Source: Desertimonas sp963772825 (lineage in GTDB: Bacteria > Actinomycetota > Acidimicrobiia > Acidimicrobiales > Ilumatobacteraceae). Taken from it: a stretch of 64,000 nucleotides of DNA. The DNA lies in NCBI GenBank assembly GCA_963772825.1, contig CAVYYX010000015.1, forward strand, positions 186,001-250,000, in the 5' to 3' direction. The notes under the pieces were generated by a model. It saw only the letters and a list, made by a program, of their open reading frames with translations, did not search any database and was not told the DNA's origin. How positions within the stretch are numbered: the stretch's first letter is position 1; every line of letters begins with the position of its first letter. Below are positions 17,069 to 26,195 of the stretch, in pieces. Position numbers and translations under genes: made by a program.

Positions 17069-19681
17069 ATGAACCTTCCGCGCGAGGTGCCGACGGCGTG
17101 GCCGAGCGGGTTTGTCACGTTCGTGTTGACGGACATCGAGGGCTCGACGCGCCTGCTCAAGCGCCTCGGCAAGCGCTACGACGAGCTCATCGATCGGCAC
17201 AACGCGGTGCTCCGGCACTCGTGGACGGACCACGGCGGAACGCCCGTCAGCGAACGCGGCGACTCGTGCCTCGCCGCCTTCGGCGACCCTTCGTCGGCAC
17301 TCCGGGCCTGCGCCGACGCCCAGCGTCGTCTCGCCGCGGCGAGCTGGCCGCCCGACGGCCGGCCGCGAGTTCGGATGGGGATCCACGCTGGTGTCGCGTC
17401 GCCGCGCGATGGCGACTACATCGCCTTGGCGGTTCACCAGGCGGCTCGGGTGGCCGACGCGGCGCACGGTGGTCAAGTGCTCGCCTCCGAGATCGTCGCC
17501 GCCGAGGCGGGGAACGTCTCCGACGTCGAGCTCGCGCCGATCGGTCGCTTCCGATTGCGCGACTTCGACGAGCCGGTTCAGCTGCACTGCCTCCAAGGCG
17601 CCGGACTGGAGGCGGAGTTCCCAGCGGTGCGGGCCGTGCCCGTCGATGGCCACAATCTCACGGCTCCGTCGACACGGCTCTTCGGACGAGACGACGAGGT
17701 CGGCGACATCGGCAAGCGCCTGGAGGCCGGCCGGCTCGTCACGCTCACCGGTCCGGGCGGCGTCGGCAAGACCCGCATGGCCCTGGCCACAGGGTTGACG
17801 GTGACGGCGGCCTGGGACGACGGGATCTGGTTCGTCGACCTCGCGCCCTTGCAAGACGCCCGGCTGATCGGAACGACGATGGCCGGCGCCCTCGGTGTCG
17901 CGCTCGGGGGTGTGGACGGCTGGGAAGCAACCCTCGAGCACCTCCGCGCCAAGCGCGCCATCGTCCTCCTCGACAATTGCGAGCACCTCGCCGCGGAGGT
18001 TGCCAAACTGGCCGGCGAACTGCTGATGGCCTGCCCGGGGGTCGGCATCCTGGCGACGAGCCGTGAGCCACTGGGGGTCACCGCCGAGCACGTCGTCCGC
18101 GTTCACCCGTTGTCGGTGCCGCCACGCGGGTCGTCGGTTGAAGCTGCGATGGCGGTTCCGTCGGTCGCCCTGTTCGTCGAGCGCGCCCGGGTCACCGCCC
18201 GGGACTTCTCCGTCGACGACACCAACGTCGGCGATGTGATCGAGCTGTGCCAGCGGCTCGACGGACTCCCGCTGGCGCTCGAGCTCGCTGCTGGCCAGAC
18301 GTCGGTCACCGGCATCCGCGACATCCTCGACGGCCTCGACGATGGCGTCGATGCGTTACGCAGCCGCCGCCGCGACGTCCCCGATCGCCAGCGGGCGATG
18401 GACGCTGTCGTCGACTGGAGCTTGCGCTTGCTGACGCCCGCAGAACAATCGGTGCTGCGACGCCTCAGCGTCCTGCGCGGTGGATTCTCACTCAATGCGG
18501 CAATCGTCGCTGGGCACGACGTCGAGGGTTGCGACGTCGCCGGAGTCGTGTGGTCGCTCGTCGACAAGTCCCTCGTTGTCGTCGACGCAGCCGCCAACGG
18601 CACGCGCTACCGCCTGCTGGAAACCGTCCGGGCTCCACTACGACGACGACTCGACGACGAGGGAGTCACCGTGCCGACGGCGGTTCGCCTCACCGATTGG
18701 TGGCTGGAGCGGCTCGGGCCCTGGAAGCACACCGACCGAGTGCGCTCCGGCGAGATCGAAGTCGAGCTGGACAACCTGCGGGCGATGATCCCGCTGATCG
18801 TCGGCGTCGCCGAGGAGCGTGCCCAGCACGTCGTCTGCAGCATCGGGCGTCACTACTACGCCGTACAGGCGTCCCGCGACGCAGTGGACGAACTGTCGCG
18901 CTACGCCACCGAGCTACGCATGGCGACTCCGGCACGCGTGTCGATGCTGGCGACGCTGGCGATGATGCTCGTGCACCAAGGCGACGTCGAGGCGGCGAGC
19001 GGGTGGCTGCACGAGGCGCAACGACTGCTGGCCGACGTCGGGGTGCCAGCCTGGGACGAGGTCGGCGTCGAACGCGCTGCCGGTGAGGTGGCGCTGCGGT
19101 CCGGTGATCCGGCGATCGCTGCCGACCTCGCCAGGCGGGCGCTCGGAAGTGACCTGACGCTGCAGGCGCAGGCGCGCATGTTCAACCAGCTGGCGATCGC
19201 CTCGTTCTTCACGGGCGACGTCGACGAAGCGGCCACCGCCTTTCAGGCGGAACTCGAGGTCGCCGGCCGTCTCGGCGACGAGCACCTGATGCTCGTCGCC
19301 GAGGGCAACGTGGCCGAGCTGGCGTTGCGCAACGGCGACCTCGCGTCGGCAGCACGGCACCAACGGGCGAGCCTCGATCTGGCCGTCGCCGTGGGTCGGC
19401 CGATCGGCGTCGCCTTGTCGTTCGTCGTGGCGGCCCGGCTTGCCGCGCCATCGGATCCTGGAGTCGCCGGCCAGCTGCAAGCCAAGGCTGAGGCGATTCT
19501 CGCCGAGAACGACTACCAGCTGTACGACGACGATCTCGCGGCCAGCCAGCAGATGCTCGGCGACGTCCGTCTTCGCCTCGGCGACGCCTACTTCGCCAGG
19601 GCCAGCGACGACGGCAGGGCGATGTCGCTGTTCGATGCGGTCAGCCTCGCCCAGCGAGCGTTGGGGCGCGTGAGCGGATGA
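17069..19681 (+). CDS. STAND-type ATPase regulator with N-terminal (degenerate) class III cyclase domain and TPR-like C-terminus
   Basis: 870 residues. Domain 1 (about 12-185) is a class III nucleotidyl cyclase fold: FVLTDIEGSTRLL and RGDSCLAAF keep both metal Asp residues, but the lysine that selects adenine is replaced and the transition-state Asn is His in AVHQAARVADAAHGGQ. Domain 2 (about 205-500) is an NB-ARC-like ATPase with Walker A TGPGGVGKTRMALATG, Walker B IVLLDNCEH and the sensor region ATSREPLGV. The C-terminal 350 residues are helical repeats rich in Ala/Leu. There is no DNA-binding domain, so a direct AfsR-type regulator role is uncertain. A GGGGAG ribosome site precedes the ATG. 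The subtilase gene follows 27 bases later. Confidence 0.88.
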   Translation: MNLPREVPTAWPSGFVTFVLTDIEGSTRLLKRLGKRYDELIDRHNAVLRHSWTDHGGTPVSERGDSCLAAFGDPSSALRACADAQRRLAAASWPPDGRPRVRMGIHAGVASPRDGDYIALAVHQAARVADAAHGGQVLASEIVAAEAGNVSDVELAPIGRFRLRDFDEPVQLHCLQGAGLEAEFPAVRAVPVDGHNLTAPSTRLFGRDDEVGDIGKRLEAGRLVTLTGPGGVGKTRMALATGLTVTAAWDDGIWFVDLAPLQDARLIGTTMAGALGVALGGVDGWEATLEHLRAKRAIVLLDNCEHLAAEVAKLAGELLMACPGVGILATSREPLGVTAEHVVRVHPLSVPPRGSSVEAAMAVPSVALFVERARVTARDFSVDDTNVGDVIELCQRLDGLPLALELAAGQTSVTGIRDILDGLDDGVDALRSRRRDVPDRQRAMDAVVDWSLRLLTPAEQSVLRRLSVLRGGFSLNAAIVAGHDVEGCDVAGVVWSLVDKSLVVVDAAANGTRYRLLETVRAPLRRRLDDEGVTVPTAVRLTDWWLERLGPWKHTDRVRSGEIEVELDNLRAMIPLIVGVAEERAQHVVCSIGRHYYAVQASRDAVDELSRYATELRMATPARVSMLATLAMMLVHQGDVEAASGWLHEAQRLLADVGVPAWDEVGVERAAGEVALRSGDPAIAADLARRALGSDLTLQAQARMFNQLAIASFFTGDVDEAATAFQAELEVAGRLGDEHLMLVAEGNVAELALRNGDLASAARHQRASLDLAVAVGRPIGVALSFVVAARLAAPSDPGVAGQLQAKAEAILAENDYQLYDDDLAASQQMLGDVRLRLGDAYFARASDDGRAMSLFDAVSLAQRALGRVSG

Positions 19682-19708
19682 ACCGATCGACAACCGAGGA
19701 GGATTGCC

Positions 19709-21209
19709 ATGTCGAGTGACGAGGAGACCCCGTGGGTGAAGCCAACCGGGGAGTGGTCGAGCCGGGTTCGGTTCTCGGCGGTCGGCGGCTTCGCCTACCG
19801 TCCAGGCGAGATCGTCGTGCCGAGCGCCCGCCTCGAGGAGGCCCTGACAAAGCTGGCCGATCGAGCGGTGCAACAGCAAGAGGCCGACGGATCGGGCGGC
19901 GCGGAGGAGGCTGCCGATTCGCCGATCGAGGAGGTGGTCAACGGCATCCAACTGGACGATCGACCCGGTGCCGGACACCATCGCGTGAGCGGCGTCGTCG
20001 ACGAGCTCGACGGCATCGAAGAGTTGCGCTCCGAGGGCATCCCCGTTCATCCGAACTACGTCTTGTTCTCCCATTGCCAATGCTGCGGGTGCCCGCCCGG
20101 GGCGTTCGGGGCCAACCCGTTCTCGGCCAATCCCGTTCTCGGCCAACCCGTTCTCGGCCAACCCGTTCTCCGCCAACCCGTTCTCCGCCAACCCGTTCTC
20201 CGCCAACCCGTTCTCCGCCAACCCGTTCTCGGCCGCGACGTACCAGATCAGCCCGCACGGAGTGCCGGCGCAGCCCGAGTGGCCGCCGACCGCCACGGAG
20301 TTCCGCACGACCGGGTACCGGCCGCACAGCGCCAACCCGGCGGCCGAACCCGACCTGCCGGCACCGATCGACTCGCTGCCTGAGCGACCGGAGGTGCTCG
20401 TCATCGACACCGGACTCGCTGACCCTCCTCCGCTCGGTCTGCGCGACGCGGGAAGGAACCTCGATGGTCAGTTCCAGCAGACGTCAGCCCTCGAGACGTG
20501 GGACGTCGACGAAAACCTGCGCATCGATCCGATCGCCGGCCACGGCACGTTCATCGCCGGCCTCGTCAAGATGATCGCGCCGCACGCTCGCGTCCTCGTC
20601 CATGGTCCGGTGAGCGGCTACGGAGACATCAGCGAACACGACCTCACCCTCGTCCTCGAAAAGGTGGCCGAGCGCACGCCGCCGCCGACGATCGTCAACC
20701 TCTCGTTGGGCGGTTACGCCGTCGAGGACATGTCCGAGCTCCGCCAGGCCGTGCAGGACCTCCATGACAAGGGAATCATCGTGGTGGCGTCGGCGGGCAA
20801 CGACGCCACGTGCCGCCCGACCTACCCGGCCGCGTTGCCCGGGGTGATCAGCGTCGGCGCCCTCGGGGCATATGGCCCCGCCCACTTCACGAACTTCGGC
20901 GACTGGGTGCGGGCCTGCGCGCCCGGCGTCGACATCGTCAGCACGTTCTTCGAGGATGCGCCGACCTGCAACGGTCCCGACCGGTTCTCTGGGTGGGCAC
21001 GCTGGAGCGGCACGTCGTTCGCAGCGCCGGCCGTGGCGGGAGCGCTCGCCCGGGTGATGTGCGAGGGCCTCGGACCGAACGCGGTGATCGACGCGAAGTC
21101 GGCGCGCGTGGCGGTGAAGCGGCTGATCGACGATCCGGGGCTGTTCCGGATTCCCGGGCTCGGTGCGGTCGTCAACCAGATCCCGTGGTGGCGCAAGCGG
21201 GCCACGTAG
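19709..21209 (+). CDS. S8 family subtilisin-like serine protease with FSANP repeat tract, one-base frameshift
   Basis: About 499 residues once one base is removed near 20131-20135. Residues 1-130 form a unique N-terminal region ending in a Cys-rich turn, HCQCCGCPPG. Eight FxANP pentapeptides follow (about residues 133-175). The peptidase domain then shows the triad: Asp in VLVIDTGLAD (about 231), His in GHGTFIAGL (about 277) and Ser in GTSFAAPAVAG (about 434), plus the oxyanion Asn in VASAGNDA. There is no signal peptide, so it is probably cytoplasmic. It has a strong ribosome site (gaggagga, 19698-19705) and follows the STAND ATPase by 27 bases. The frameshift separates the N-terminus from the catalytic domain. 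Confidence 0.85.
20105..20240 (+). repeat. 15-bp tandem repeat encoding FSANP units
   Basis: Unit ttctcggccaacccg or ttctccgccaacccg occurs seven times from 20120 to 20225, flanked by an FGANP unit before and an FSAAT unit after. The unit starting at 20120 is 16 bases long (one extra C), shifting the frame; all later units are exactly 15 bases. In-frame reading gives F-S-A-N-P throughout. Confidence 0.9.
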
Positions 21210-21234
21210 CCCGCTACCGGTTCGATGCGCGGCG

Positions 21235-21918
21235 TCACCCGCCGAGCGCATCGACGAGGACGTCGGGGACGTCGGTGCAGATCCCGTCGATCCCCCACGA
21301 CGTCAGCTGGCGGGCCCGCTCGATGTCGTTGCACGTCCACGTGTTGACGTGTACGCCGGCCTCGTGGCACCGCTCGATCAGCGTGCTGTCGACCGTCGGA
21401 TCCCACGGGTGGATCGCCGTGTGCCCGCTGCGGACGACCCAGTCGATGTCCGCAACGGTGACGGCGCCGATCGTCAGCCAGCCGGTGGCGAGATGCGGGG
21501 CGATGGCCCGGCAACGGTCGATCGTCTCGCGGCGGAACGACGAGATCAGCCACGCCGCGGGCGCCTCGGTGCGGTCGCCGAGTTCGGCGATGACGCCGAC
21601 GGCCACACGCTCGTCGGCGTCGAAGTCAGGCTCGCCGGGAAGGTTCTTGATCTCGATGTCGACGATCACACCGCGGCAGGCATCGAGGGCGTCCGTCAGC
21701 GACGGGACGTAGTCAGGCAGTTCGTCCCGCCGGCACTCGACGATGCGTCGACCATCGCCGACCGTCGGGTCGTGGTGGACGACCAGCGCTCCCTCGGCGG
21801 TGCGCCTGACATCGAGCTCGATGCCGCCCGCGCCGCTGGCAACGGCGGCGCGGAACGAGTCCACCGTGTTCTCACGGGCCAGCCGAGGCGCGCCTCGATG
21901 GGCGATCACCAGGACCAC
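21235..21918 (-). CDS. glycerophosphodiester phosphodiesterase family protein
   Basis: 227 residues. MVLVIAHRGAPRLARENT carries the His-Arg-Gly and Glu of the GDPD active site, and GIELDVRRT with VVHHDPTV supplies the metal Glu/Asp and the second catalytic His; WLISSFRRETI and the closing GIDGICTDVPD are also typical. It hydrolyses glycerophosphodiesters to glycerol-3-phosphate and an alcohol. No signal peptide is visible, so it is a cytoplasmic form. The GTG start at 21918 has a TAACGT box 7 bases upstream. Confidence 0.93.
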   Translation of the reverse strand: MVLVIAHRGAPRLARENTVDSFRAAVASGAGGIELDVRRTAEGALVVHHDPTVGDGRRIVECRRDELPDYVPSLTDALDACRGVIVDIEIKNLPGEPDFDADERVAVGVIAELGDRTEAPAAWLISSFRRETIDRCRAIAPHLATGWLTIGAVTVADIDWVVRSGHTAIHPWDPTVDSTLIERCHEAGVHVNTWTCNDIERARQLTSWGIDGICTDVPDVLVDALGG

Positions 21919-21925
21919 GGGTCAA

Positions 21926-21931
21926 ACGTTA
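21926..21931 (-). promoter_or_regulatory. putative -10 box of the GDPD gene
   Basis: On the minus strand TAACGT ends 7 bases before the GTG at 21918; no ribosome site, so probably leaderless. Confidence 0.45.
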
Positions 21932-21947
21932 CGTTCTTGTGACACCC

Positions 21948-21976
21948 TTGTCAGATCAAGCTTCATGGCCTAGGTT
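21948..21976 (+). promoter_or_regulatory. housekeeping-type promoter of the whiB1-like gene
   Basis: TTGTCA (21948-21953), a 17-base spacer and TAGGTT (21971-21976) form a good sigma-70-type promoter. The predicted transcript begins near 21983, leaving a leader of about 90 bases before the GTG, unlike the leaderless neighbours. Confidence 0.6.
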
Positions 21977-22073
21977 CCCCGGCGGCATCGCCTGTCACCG
22001 GCGGCATGGGATGCCCGATCACGGGCGTCGTGACCGACGCTCACAACCGATGAGGGCCAACCGAGGAGGCTCC

Positions 22074-22385
22074 GTGTCCGCTCTTGCTACAAGTCTTGCC
22101 CTGGGTGCTGCCGACCATGATTGGAGAGATCAAGCACTGTGCCGCGACACGGATCCCGAGCTGTTCTTTCCGATCGGGACGACCGGGTTCGCCCTCTTAC
22201 AACTGGAAAAGGCCCGGCAGGTCTGTGGAGAGTGTCTCGTCCGCGCCGAGTGTCTCGAGTTCGCCCTCGACACGAATCAGGACTCGGGCATCTGGGGCGG
22301 GCTCTCCGAAGAGGAGCGACGCGTCATCCGTCGCCAGCGCGCCCGACTCGCCCGGCGCAAGGCGACGCTGACCGCCTCGAGTTGA
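22074..22385 (+). CDS. whiB1: WhiB family Fe-S regulator (WhiB1-like)
   Basis: 103 residues from a GTG with a strong GAGGAGG site 4 bases upstream (22063-22069). Four cysteines follow the WhiB pattern: ALCRDTDPELFFP, then QVCGECLVRAEC (C-x2-C-x5-C), for a [4Fe-4S] cluster. The GIWGGLSEEERR turn and the basic tail VIRRQRARLARRKAT are diagnostic. The sequence LFFPIGTTGFALLQ is closest to WhiB1, an essential sigma-A-bound, NO-sensing regulator in Mycobacterium. Its convergent neighbour is a PdtaS-type kinase, as at whiB1-Rv3220c in M. tuberculosis. Confidence 0.9.
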   Translation: MSALATSLALGAADHDWRDQALCRDTDPELFFPIGTTGFALLQLEKARQVCGECLVRAECLEFALDTNQDSGIWGGLSEEERRVIRRQRARLARRKATLTASS

Positions 22386-22390
22386 CTGTT

Positions 22391-22468
22391 CATTGCGTTC
22401 CCCGGCCACGCAGGCCGTTACTAGCCGCTCCTCGGCTGGCGCCTCGTCGCTCGCACCGGACGACGCGT
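22391..22468 (-). repeat. dispersed 77-bp intergenic repeat, copy 1
   Basis: This copy fills nearly the whole gap between whiB1 and the convergent kinase gene. It shares most positions with copies at 33772-33848 and 34341-34417, beginning cattgcgttccccggccacg on the plus strand and ending near gacgacgcg. Here the ATG carried by the repeat (minus strand, 22393-22391) opens only a short frame antisense to whiB1. Confidence 0.85.
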
Positions 22469-22477
22469 GAACATCCG

Positions 22478-23965
22478 CTACTTGAGCGGCACGGTGAGCT
22501 GCACGACCGTGCCTTGACGATCTCCGCCGTGTGACTCCAAGCCGACACCCTCGAGGTCGACGGGCTTCGCCGGGCGCATGGCGATCGTCCCGTTGAGCTC
22601 GGTGGTCACCAGCGTGCGGACGATCGAAAGTCCGAGCCCGGTCGCCGACTCGATGCGGAACGTCGGATCGAGCCCGTGGCCGTCGTCGACGACGTCGATG
22701 CTCAGTTCCTCGCCGTCGTTGTTGAGGGCGACGACGACGCGCCCGCCACCCCCACCCTCCGGGAATCCATGGTCGACGGCGTTCTGCAGCAGCTCGGTGA
22801 GGACCACCGACAATGGGGTCGCCACCCGCGCCGGGATCCTGCCGCCGTCACCGACGAGGGAGAACTCGACCGGACGGTCCGGCGACTGCAGGCTCTCTTC
22901 GGCGAGGCGCAGCAACGGACGGACGATCTCGATGAACGTCACATCGTCGCCGGGCTCGCGCGACAGCGACTCGTGGACAAGCGCAATCGTGCGGATCCGC
23001 CGCACCGATTCGCCGACGGCGGCGATCGCTTCGGGATTGGTCAGACGGCGGGCCTGCAGGCGGAGCAGCGACGAGATCGTCTGCAGGTTGTTCTTGACCC
23101 GGTGATGGATCTCGCGGATCGTCGCGTCCTTGCTCATCAGCAGCCGGTCGCGCTGGCGCAGATCGGTCACGTCGCGCAGCAGCAGGGCCCCGCCGGCCAC
23201 CTCGTCGTTCGACAGGATCGGCATGCACTTGCACAGCAGGACGACCTCGGCGGCCTGTTCGAACTCCTCGACGACCGGCTGTCGAGTCTCGAACGCACGA
23301 CGAACGACGTCGTCGTAGAAACCCAGCTCGGCCAGGCTCATGCCCACGGCATTGGCGTTGATGCCGACACGGTGCATCGCCGAGTTGGCGTTCGGCGAGA
23401 GATAACGGACCCGGGCATCGGCGTCGACGATGAGCACACCATCACCGACTCGCGGCGCCGCCGTGGAGTCGACGACCGCCCGGGCGTAGGGAAACGAGCC
23501 GTCGGCGATCATCGCCGCGAAGCGGTCGAACAACGACAGGTACTCGCGCTCCAGCTCGCCAGCGATACGGCCGGATTGCTCGACCCACTCGCGGGTCATC
23601 ACGGCGATCGTGCTGCCGGTGTGGTGCACGGGCACCGCGAGCATCCGCGCCGGGTCGTCCTGCTCCTCGACGGTGACGTCGCCTTCGGTGATCTCCCCGG
23701 AGCTGAGCACGCGGTTGAGCACGGCCTGTTCGGTGGAGTTGGCGAACGTGCCGACCCAGTCGGTGCGGTAGGCCGTCTGCGCCGTCGCCGGGCGGATCTG
23801 CCCGATGATCAGCCAGCGGTCGTCTTTCGTCGGGGCGTAGAGCAACAGATCGGAGAAGCTGAGGTCGGCGAGCAGGCCCCACTCGGACGTGAGCCGGTTG
23901 AGGTGGCTGACCTGCTCGCGATCGAGCGACGTGGTTTCCCGAACGAGTCCGGCGAGCGATGCCAT
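22478..23965 (-). CDS. pdtaS: cytoplasmic sensor histidine kinase, PdtaS type
   Basis: 495 residues. An N-terminal GAF-like domain (about 20-160) and a PAS domain (about 175-280, DGVLIVDADARVRYLSPNAN) precede a HisKA_2 dimerisation segment with the phospho-acceptor His in IREIHHRVKNNLQTISSLLR and a HATPase domain (LLQNAVDHGF N-box, VVDDGHGLD, ATGLGLSIVRTLV). No membrane segment is present. In Mycobacterium PdtaS phosphorylates the RNA-binding antiterminator PdtaR. The ATG lies 5 bases after the stop of the ArsA-like gene. The frame is open upstream into that gene, but this is an artefact of its frameshift, not a fusion. Confidence 0.9.
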   Translation of the reverse strand: MASLAGLVRETTSLDREQVSHLNRLTSEWGLLADLSFSDLLLYAPTKDDRWLIIGQIRPATAQTAYRTDWVGTFANSTEQAVLNRVLSSGEITEGDVTVEEQDDPARMLAVPVHHTGSTIAVMTREWVEQSGRIAGELEREYLSLFDRFAAMIADGSFPYARAVVDSTAAPRVGDGVLIVDADARVRYLSPNANSAMHRVGINANAVGMSLAELGFYDDVVRRAFETRQPVVEEFEQAAEVVLLCKCMPILSNDEVAGGALLLRDVTDLRQRDRLLMSKDATIREIHHRVKNNLQTISSLLRLQARRLTNPEAIAAVGESVRRIRTIALVHESLSREPGDDVTFIEIVRPLLRLAEESLQSPDRPVEFSLVGDGGRIPARVATPLSVVLTELLQNAVDHGFPEGGGGGRVVVALNNDGEELSIDVVDDGHGLDPTFRIESATGLGLSIVRTLVTTELNGTIAMRPAKPVDLEGVGLESHGGDRQGTVVQLTVPLK

Positions 23966-23970
23966 CGCTA

Positions 23971-25248
23971 TCAGTCTGCCGGTTCGCGCATGCTGGAGAC
24001 GATCGCCAGCAGACCGGCGAGGTCGTGGACGTCGCTCGGCAGCGCCTCGACATCGATCACCTGCGGTGCCAGGGCGGCCAGCTCTGCCCGCCGCTCTGCC
24101 TCTCGGGTCGCCACGAGGGCGACGTCGTGGAAGCTCTCGGCGACTTGCGCCAAGACGTGCCCGACGATGTCGGCGTCGACCTTGCCCGGCCCGCGCTTGT
24201 TGCGAGACAACCGATCGGCGACTTGCACGGCCAGATCGCTGCCTTCCGCCGCGGCGGCGAGCCGCGTGGCACTCGCTGCTGCGTCGCGCGAAGTCAGCGC
24301 CGGGGGCATCACGCGGTTGGCGATCACCGCGCCGACGAGGTACTGCCGCTCGGCGAGCTCGCGAACCAGATAACCGGCCTCGTGGGCCGGGGCGGCTTCC
24401 AGCGTTGTGACGACGACAAACGTCGTGCGCGGGTCGCCGAGCAACGTCTCGACCTCCCTGGCATGGGTCACGAAGCCACGCTCCATCGCCTGGAAGAGGA
24501 TGAAGAACTCGGCGATGTCCTGCAGGAAACGCGGAGCCGAGCACGCGATCGGCGACCTGGTTGAACGGCTTGGAAGCAAGGTTGAAGAGTCGTGAGCGGT
24601 AGGGCACGGTGAGCCAGCGGAGCAGCCGGCTGCCGAAGAAGTCGACCATCCGGGCCGGCGCGTCGAGGACGTCGAGGGCGTTGCGCGACGGCGGCGTGTC
24701 GACGATCACGAGGTCGTAGACACCCGACGAGTGGACCTCGTGGAGCTGTTCCATCGCCAGATAGTCGTGGCTGTGCACGAAGCGGCTCGTGATGTTCTGG
24801 TACAGGGGGTTGGAGAGCACGGCGTCGCGAGTCTCGGCATCGGGCGCATGACGGCCGATCAGCTCATCCCACCCCGCCTTGGTGTCGAGCATCGCCGCCC
24901 ACAGCTCGCCGCGCGGGGTGATCCCGATCGAGCGCATCGCCTCGTCGGGCACCCGCGTCGCCACGTTGCCGAGCTTTCCGACGCCGAGCGCGTCGGCCAG
25001 ACGGCGTGCTGGATCGACGGTCAGTACGAGCACCCTGCCGCTCTGCTCGGCCGCCGCGGCCATGCCGAGGGCGGCGGCGACGGTCGTCTTGCCGACCCCG
25101 CCGGAACCGCAGACGAGGACCATCTCCTTGCTCGCCAGCAACGCCTCGAGCCCTCCGGGCAGGGTGGGCGGGGGGGTAGCCGGCACGGTGGGCGGGCGGG
25201 TAGCCGGCACGGTGGGCGGGGGGTAGCCGGCACGGTCGCTGTCGCCAT
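23971..25248 (-). CDS. ArsA/GET3-like ATPase (second of pair, Rv3680-like), two single-base frameshifts
   Basis: About 425 residues after correcting an extra T (plus-strand aaa at 24527-24529) and a missing C in the run at 25218-25223; the two cancel in length. The ATG overlaps the previous stop (TGATG). The N-terminus carries three copies of a VPATxPPT repeat. Then come the P-loop VLVCGSGGVGKTTVAAALG, LTVDPARRLADALG (switch region with Asp), and DLVIVDTPPSRNALDVLDAP. The C-terminal half continues at FLQDIAEFFILFQAMERGF. It resembles the Rv3679-Rv3680 (BagAB) anion-transporting ATPase pair. Both frameshifts fall in homopolymers and look like sequence errors. Confidence 0.85.
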
Positions 25249-26195
25249 CAGGCCACGTCCAGCTCTTCGCCGAGGGCGTCGGCGACGAGGGCGACGACGC
25301 GGCGCCCGGTCGCCCGGGTGAACAACTCGGGCACGTAGAGGATCGGCAGGCCGGCCGGCACCGCGGCGCGCAGGCGCTCGAGGTGGCGGCTACCGACGGC
25401 CCGGCGGGCCTCGGTGAGTTGGGCGGCAAGCACGACGTCGCTGACCCCCGGCCCGACGGCATCGACGAGGAGCTGCTCGACGGCGCCGAGGCTGGCGACG
25501 ACGGCGGACTCCTTGCGATCGAACAAGGCTGGGAGCACGCGGTTGGCGACGATCGCCGCAGGTTCGATCTGCGTATCGGCGGCGAACCGATCGAGCAACT
25601 CGATCGTCTCGACGACCGGCATCTCCTCGGGTGTCGTGACCACGACGACACCGGTGCGCTCGGGGTCCTCGAGGATGTCGAGCATCCAGCGGGTCTGTTG
25701 GCGGACCATCCCTACCTGGATCAGCTCACCGATCACCCGCGGCGCGGCGACCTGCGAGACGATGTGGCCGCTCGCCTCGGCGTCGACGACAACGAGGTCG
25801 TAGTGCTGTTCACGAACCTCGTAGGCGAGCTTGCCGACGCCGAGAATCTCCTTGACGCCGGGCGCCGCATCGGCGACGAAGTCGAACGTGCGGGCCAGCG
25901 GGCCGAGATGTCCGACGAGCGGGACGCGCACGAAAAGCTTGAGGTACTCGCGCAGGGCGTGCTCGGTGTCCATCGCCATCGCCTCGAGGTGCTCCTGAAC
26001 AAGCCGGGGGGTGAACTCGAGGGTGGCGACGTCGAGCGCTGCGGCGAGCGCCCCCTTGTCGTCCATCTCGCACACCAGCGTGCGTTTGCCCGTGCCGGCA
26101 CCGAGATAGGCGAGGGCCGCGGCGACCGACGTCTTACCGACGCCCCCCTTGCCCGTCACGAAGATCAGCTGCTTGTCGAGCAGCTGGGTGGTCAC
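25248..26195 (-). CDS. ArsA/GET3-like ATPase (first of pair, Rv3679-like)
   Basis: 315 residues from a GTG overlapping the DUF3107 stop (GTGA). The deviant Walker A, IFVTGKGGVGKTSVAAALAY, lies at residue 11, followed by CEMDDKGALAAAL, HYDLVVVDAEASGHI (Walker B) and VVVTTPEEMPVVE. There is no transmembrane region and no arsenite-binding Cys pattern. In Mycobacterium the two ATPases form a complex linked to glycerol and redox metabolism; here they are linked to a PdtaS kinase and a DUF3107 gene in one operon. Confidence 0.9.
   Translation of the reverse strand: MTTQLLDKQLIFVTGKGGVGKTSVAAALAYLGAGTGKRTLVCEMDDKGALAAALDVATLEFTPRLVQEHLEAMAMDTEHALREYLKLFVRVPLVGHLGPLARTFDFVADAAPGVKEILGVGKLAYEVREQHYDLVVVDAEASGHIVSQVAAPRVIGELIQVGMVRQQTRWMLDILEDPERTGVVVVTTPEEMPVVETIELLDRFAADTQIEPAAIVANRVLPALFDRKESAVVASLGAVEQLLVDAVGPGVSDVVLAAQLTEARRAVGSRHLERLRAAVPAGLPILYVPELFTRATGRRVVALVADALGEELDVA

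Noticed and set aside
19709..20383. A separate protein with VLGQP/VLRQP repeats
   Set aside because: These repeats arise from reading the FSANP tract in the wrong frame after one additional base; the protease domain continues in the FSANP frame.
22478..25651. A single 1057-residue open frame joining an ArsA-like ATPase and a histidine kinase
   Set aside because: The middle part is meaningless sequence reached by a frameshift in the ATPase gene; the true C-terminal half of the ATPase is in another frame, and the kinase has its own ATG 5 bases after the ATPase stop.
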